The position numbers and the translations under genes were made by a program. The notes beneath the pieces are model-generated. The model was not told the origin of the DNA and ran no database searches. It saw nothing but the letters and a program-made list of their open reading frames with translations. From Hylemonella sp. UBA6679 (lineage in GTDB: Bacteria; Pseudomonadota; Gammaproteobacteria; Burkholderiales; Burkholderiaceae_C), in assembly GCA_002454975.1 (NCBI GenBank), contig DKJZ01000015.1, positions 1-6,651 of the forward strand: a stretch of 6,651 bases of DNA, in the 5' to 3' direction. Positions 5,282 to 6,651 of the stretch are shown one piece after another (position 1 is the stretch's first letter; each line of letters opens with the position of its first letter).

Positions 5282-6385
5282 ATGAAATTTGTTGATGAAG
5301 CCTACATCGACGTCTCCGCGGGAGACGGCGGCAACGGCTGCGTCTCGTTTCGGCACGAGAAGTACAAAGAATTTGGCGGGCCCAATGGTGGCGACGGCGG
5401 ACGTGGCGGCCATGTGTTTGCCGTGGCCGATGCCAGCCTCAACACCCTGGTGGACTTCCGCTACGCCCGCCGCTACGACGCCAAGCGAGGCCAACACGGC
5501 ATGGGCTCAGACATGTTCGGCGCTGCGGGCGACGACATCACCCTGAAAATGCCGGTGGGCACCATCATTTCTGACGCCGAAACCGGCGAGGTTTTGTTTG
5601 AGTTGCTCCAGCCCGGTGAGGTGATCACCATTGCCAAGGGGGGCGACGGCGGCTTTGGCAACTTGCGCTTCAAAAGCGCCATCAACCGCGCCCCGCGCCA
5701 GAAAACGCCAGGTTGGCCTGGCGAAAAGCGCAACCTCAAGCTCGAACTCAAGGTGCTGGCCGATGTGGGCTTGCTGGGTTTGCCCAATGCGGGCAAGTCC
5801 ACCCTGATCACGGCGATTTCCAATGCCCGCCCGCGCATTGCCGACTACCCCTTCACCACCCTGCACCCCAATTTGGGCGTGGTGCGTGTGGGGCCTGAGC
5901 AAAGTTTTGTGGTGGCCGACCTGCCCGGTCTGATTGAAGGCGCCTCCGAGGGCGCAGGCCTTGGGCATTTGTTTTTGCGCCACTTGCAACGTACCCGTTT
6001 GCTGCTGCACGTGGTGGATGTGGCGCCGTTTGACGACAACGCCGACCCAGTCGCGCAGGCCAAGGGCATCGTCAACGAGCTTAAAAAATACGATGCAGGC
6101 CTGTTTGCCAAGCCGCGCTGGCTGGTGCTCAACAAGCTCGACATGGTGCCCGAAGAGCAGCGTGCGGCGGTGGTCAAAGACTTTATCAAACGCTTCAAGT
6201 ACAAAGGCCCAGTGTTCGAGATTTCGGCCCTGACCCGTGAGGGCTGTGAGCCTTTGGTCAAGGCGGTGTACCAGCACATTGCCGCCCAGCACCTGGCCGA
6301 GCAGCCGCCTGAGGTGGTGGACCCACGCTTCAACGAACCCACAGCGGTAGACCCACGTTTTGCCAACGACCAAGGTAGCGACTGA
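5282..6385 (+). CDS. obgE: GTPase Obg/CgtA (50S ribosome-assembly GTPase)
   Basis: Obg is an essential, slow-hydrolysing GTPase that binds pre-50S particles and links ribosome assembly to growth state. The product is 367 aa. Residues 1-158 form the glycine-rich Obg fold (DGGNGCVSFRHEKY at 15-28, GGPNGGDGGRGG at 32-43, KGGDGGFGN at 119-127). The G domain follows: G1 GLPNAGKST (166-174), G2 DYPFTTLHPNLG (188-199), G3 DLPG (213-216), G4 NKLD (284-287), G5 SAL (315-317). Residues after about 335 are a short tail with a VDPRF duplication (346-350 and 356-360). The C-terminal OCT domain of Gram-positive Obg is absent, as is usual in proteobacteria. The ATG at 5282 has only a weak SD (GGA at 5272-5274). 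The order rplU-rpmA-obgE is widely conserved and fits a shared role in building the 50S subunit. Confidence 0.97.
   Translation: MKFVDEAYIDVSAGDGGNGCVSFRHEKYKEFGGPNGGDGGRGGHVFAVADASLNTLVDFRYARRYDAKRGQHGMGSDMFGAAGDDITLKMPVGTIISDAETGEVLFELLQPGEVITIAKGGDGGFGNLRFKSAINRAPRQKTPGWPGEKRNLKLELKVLADVGLLGLPNAGKSTLITAISNARPRIADYPFTTLHPNLGVVRVGPEQSFVVADLPGLIEGASEGAGLGHLFLRHLQRTRLLLHVVDVAPFDDNADPVAQAKGIVNELKKYDAGLFAKPRWLVLNKLDMVPEEQRAAVVKDFIKRFKYKGPVFEISALTREGCEPLVKAVYQHIAAQHLAEQPPEVVDPRFNEPTAVDPRFANDQGSD
6317..6361 (+). repeat. Short tandem-like repeat in the obgE C-terminal tail (VDPRF twice)
   Basis: GTGGACCCACGCTTC (6317-6331) and GTAGACCCACGTTTT (6347-6361) encode VDPRF twice, with start points 30 bp apart. 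The copies differ only at third codon positions (three silent) and in the last codon. It looks like a small in-frame duplication in a variable tail outside the GTPase domain. Confidence 0.55.
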
Positions 6386-6450
6386 AGCCGTTTGCTCCTG
6401 ATTACATAGCGGCACCATCAAGCTGCATAAGGCCTAGAACCCAAAAACCC

Positions 6451-6651
6451 ATGAAAAGCTCTGAGACCGTGTTGCGCGATGCGCGCCGTATCGTGATCAA
6501 GGTGGGCTCCAGCCTGGTGACCAACGAAGGCCGTGGTTTGGATGAGGCAGCCATCAGCGAGTGGTGCCGCCAAATGGCAGACCTGGTGCGCCAAGGCCGC
6601 GAGGTCATCATGGTCTCCAGCGGTGCCATTGCCGAAGGCATGAAGCGCCTG
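6451..6651 (+). CDS. proB: Glutamate 5-kinase, N-terminal part; cut by the window edge
   Basis: ProB phosphorylates L-glutamate with ATP, the first and feedback-inhibited step of proline synthesis. The first 67 codons are present and open to the window end. The amino-acid-kinase fold start RRIVIKVGSSLVTNEGRGLD (residues 12-31) contains the ATP-contacting KVGSS, and VIMVSSGAIAEGMKRL (52-67) is the next conserved strand-loop. The start is uncertain: the ATG at 6451 has no SD at normal spacing (AAGG at 6429-6432 is 18 nt away), and a GTG at 6469 would also fit the family, many members of which begin only a few residues before the KVGSS strand. The 65-bp gap after obgE holds no convincing terminator or promoter that I can see, so proB may be read through from obgE. 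Confidence 0.93.
   Translation, partial: MKSSETVLRDARRIVIKVGSSLVTNEGRGLDEAAISEWCRQMADLVRQGREVIMVSSGAIAEGMKRL

Noticed and set aside
5195..6393. AAGCCGTTT directly after both the rpmA and obgE stop codons (5195-5203, 6385-6393)
   Set aside because: A 9-mer match in a window this size is expected by chance, and the flanking sequences are unrelated.
6386..6450. Possible terminator between obgE and proB (GCCG 6387-6390 with CGGC 6410-6413)
   Set aside because: Only 4 bp with a 19-nt loop and no T-run.

Overview
The window is a piece of core chromosome from a betaproteobacterium, most likely Burkholderiales and probably Comamonadaceae-like. This rests on the protein sequences (bacterial-type AhcY with the internal insertion, an RF3 start, bL27 beginning MAQKKGGG), on a GC-rich, strongly biased codon use read by eye, and on two gene orders: SAH riboswitch-ahcY-tlyA-metF, and rplU-rpmA-obgE-proB. 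I see no phage, IS, plasmid, CRISPR, tRNA or rRNA sequence. All genes look intact except prfC and proB, which are cut by the window edges.

Left part (1-3524). The first 70 codons of prfC (release factor 3) run leftward. Only 35 bp separate its start codon from a well-formed S-adenosylhomocysteine (SAH) riboswitch reading rightward at 246-357. The riboswitch leads ahcY (SAH hydrolase), followed closely by tlyA (rRNA 2'-O-methyltransferase, S4 + FtsJ-like) and metF (methylenetetrahydrofolate reductase). This is an activated-methyl-cycle operon: AhcY removes SAH and yields homocysteine, MetF supplies methyl-THF to turn homocysteine into methionine, and TlyA is a SAM consumer that makes SAH. The leader also holds a plausible OFF-state fold: a segment next to the ligand core is complementary to the ahcY Shine-Dalgarno (SD), and a second hairpin competes with the aptamer pseudoknot.

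Middle (3525-4575). A short convergent spacer with a modest hairpin is followed by rlmJ (23S rRNA m6A2030 methyltransferase) on the minus strand. rlmJ is divergent from rplU across a 92-bp spacer with an AT-rich, nearly palindromic -10-like block and a 7-bp leader hairpin.

Right part (4576-6651). rplU (bL21) and rpmA (bL27) form a ribosomal-protein operon that ends in a clear Rho-independent terminator. obgE, the 50S-assembly GTPase, then has its own probable promoter, and the first 67 codons of proB follow. The rplU-rpmA gap contains two mutually exclusive hairpins, one of which covers the rpmA SD.

I found no new multi-gene system. The points worth a second look are regulatory: the riboswitch and its expression platform, the rRNA methyltransferase inside the SAH-controlled operon, the leader hairpins of the two ribosomal-protein genes, and -10-like elements that overlap on opposite strands in both divergent spacers.
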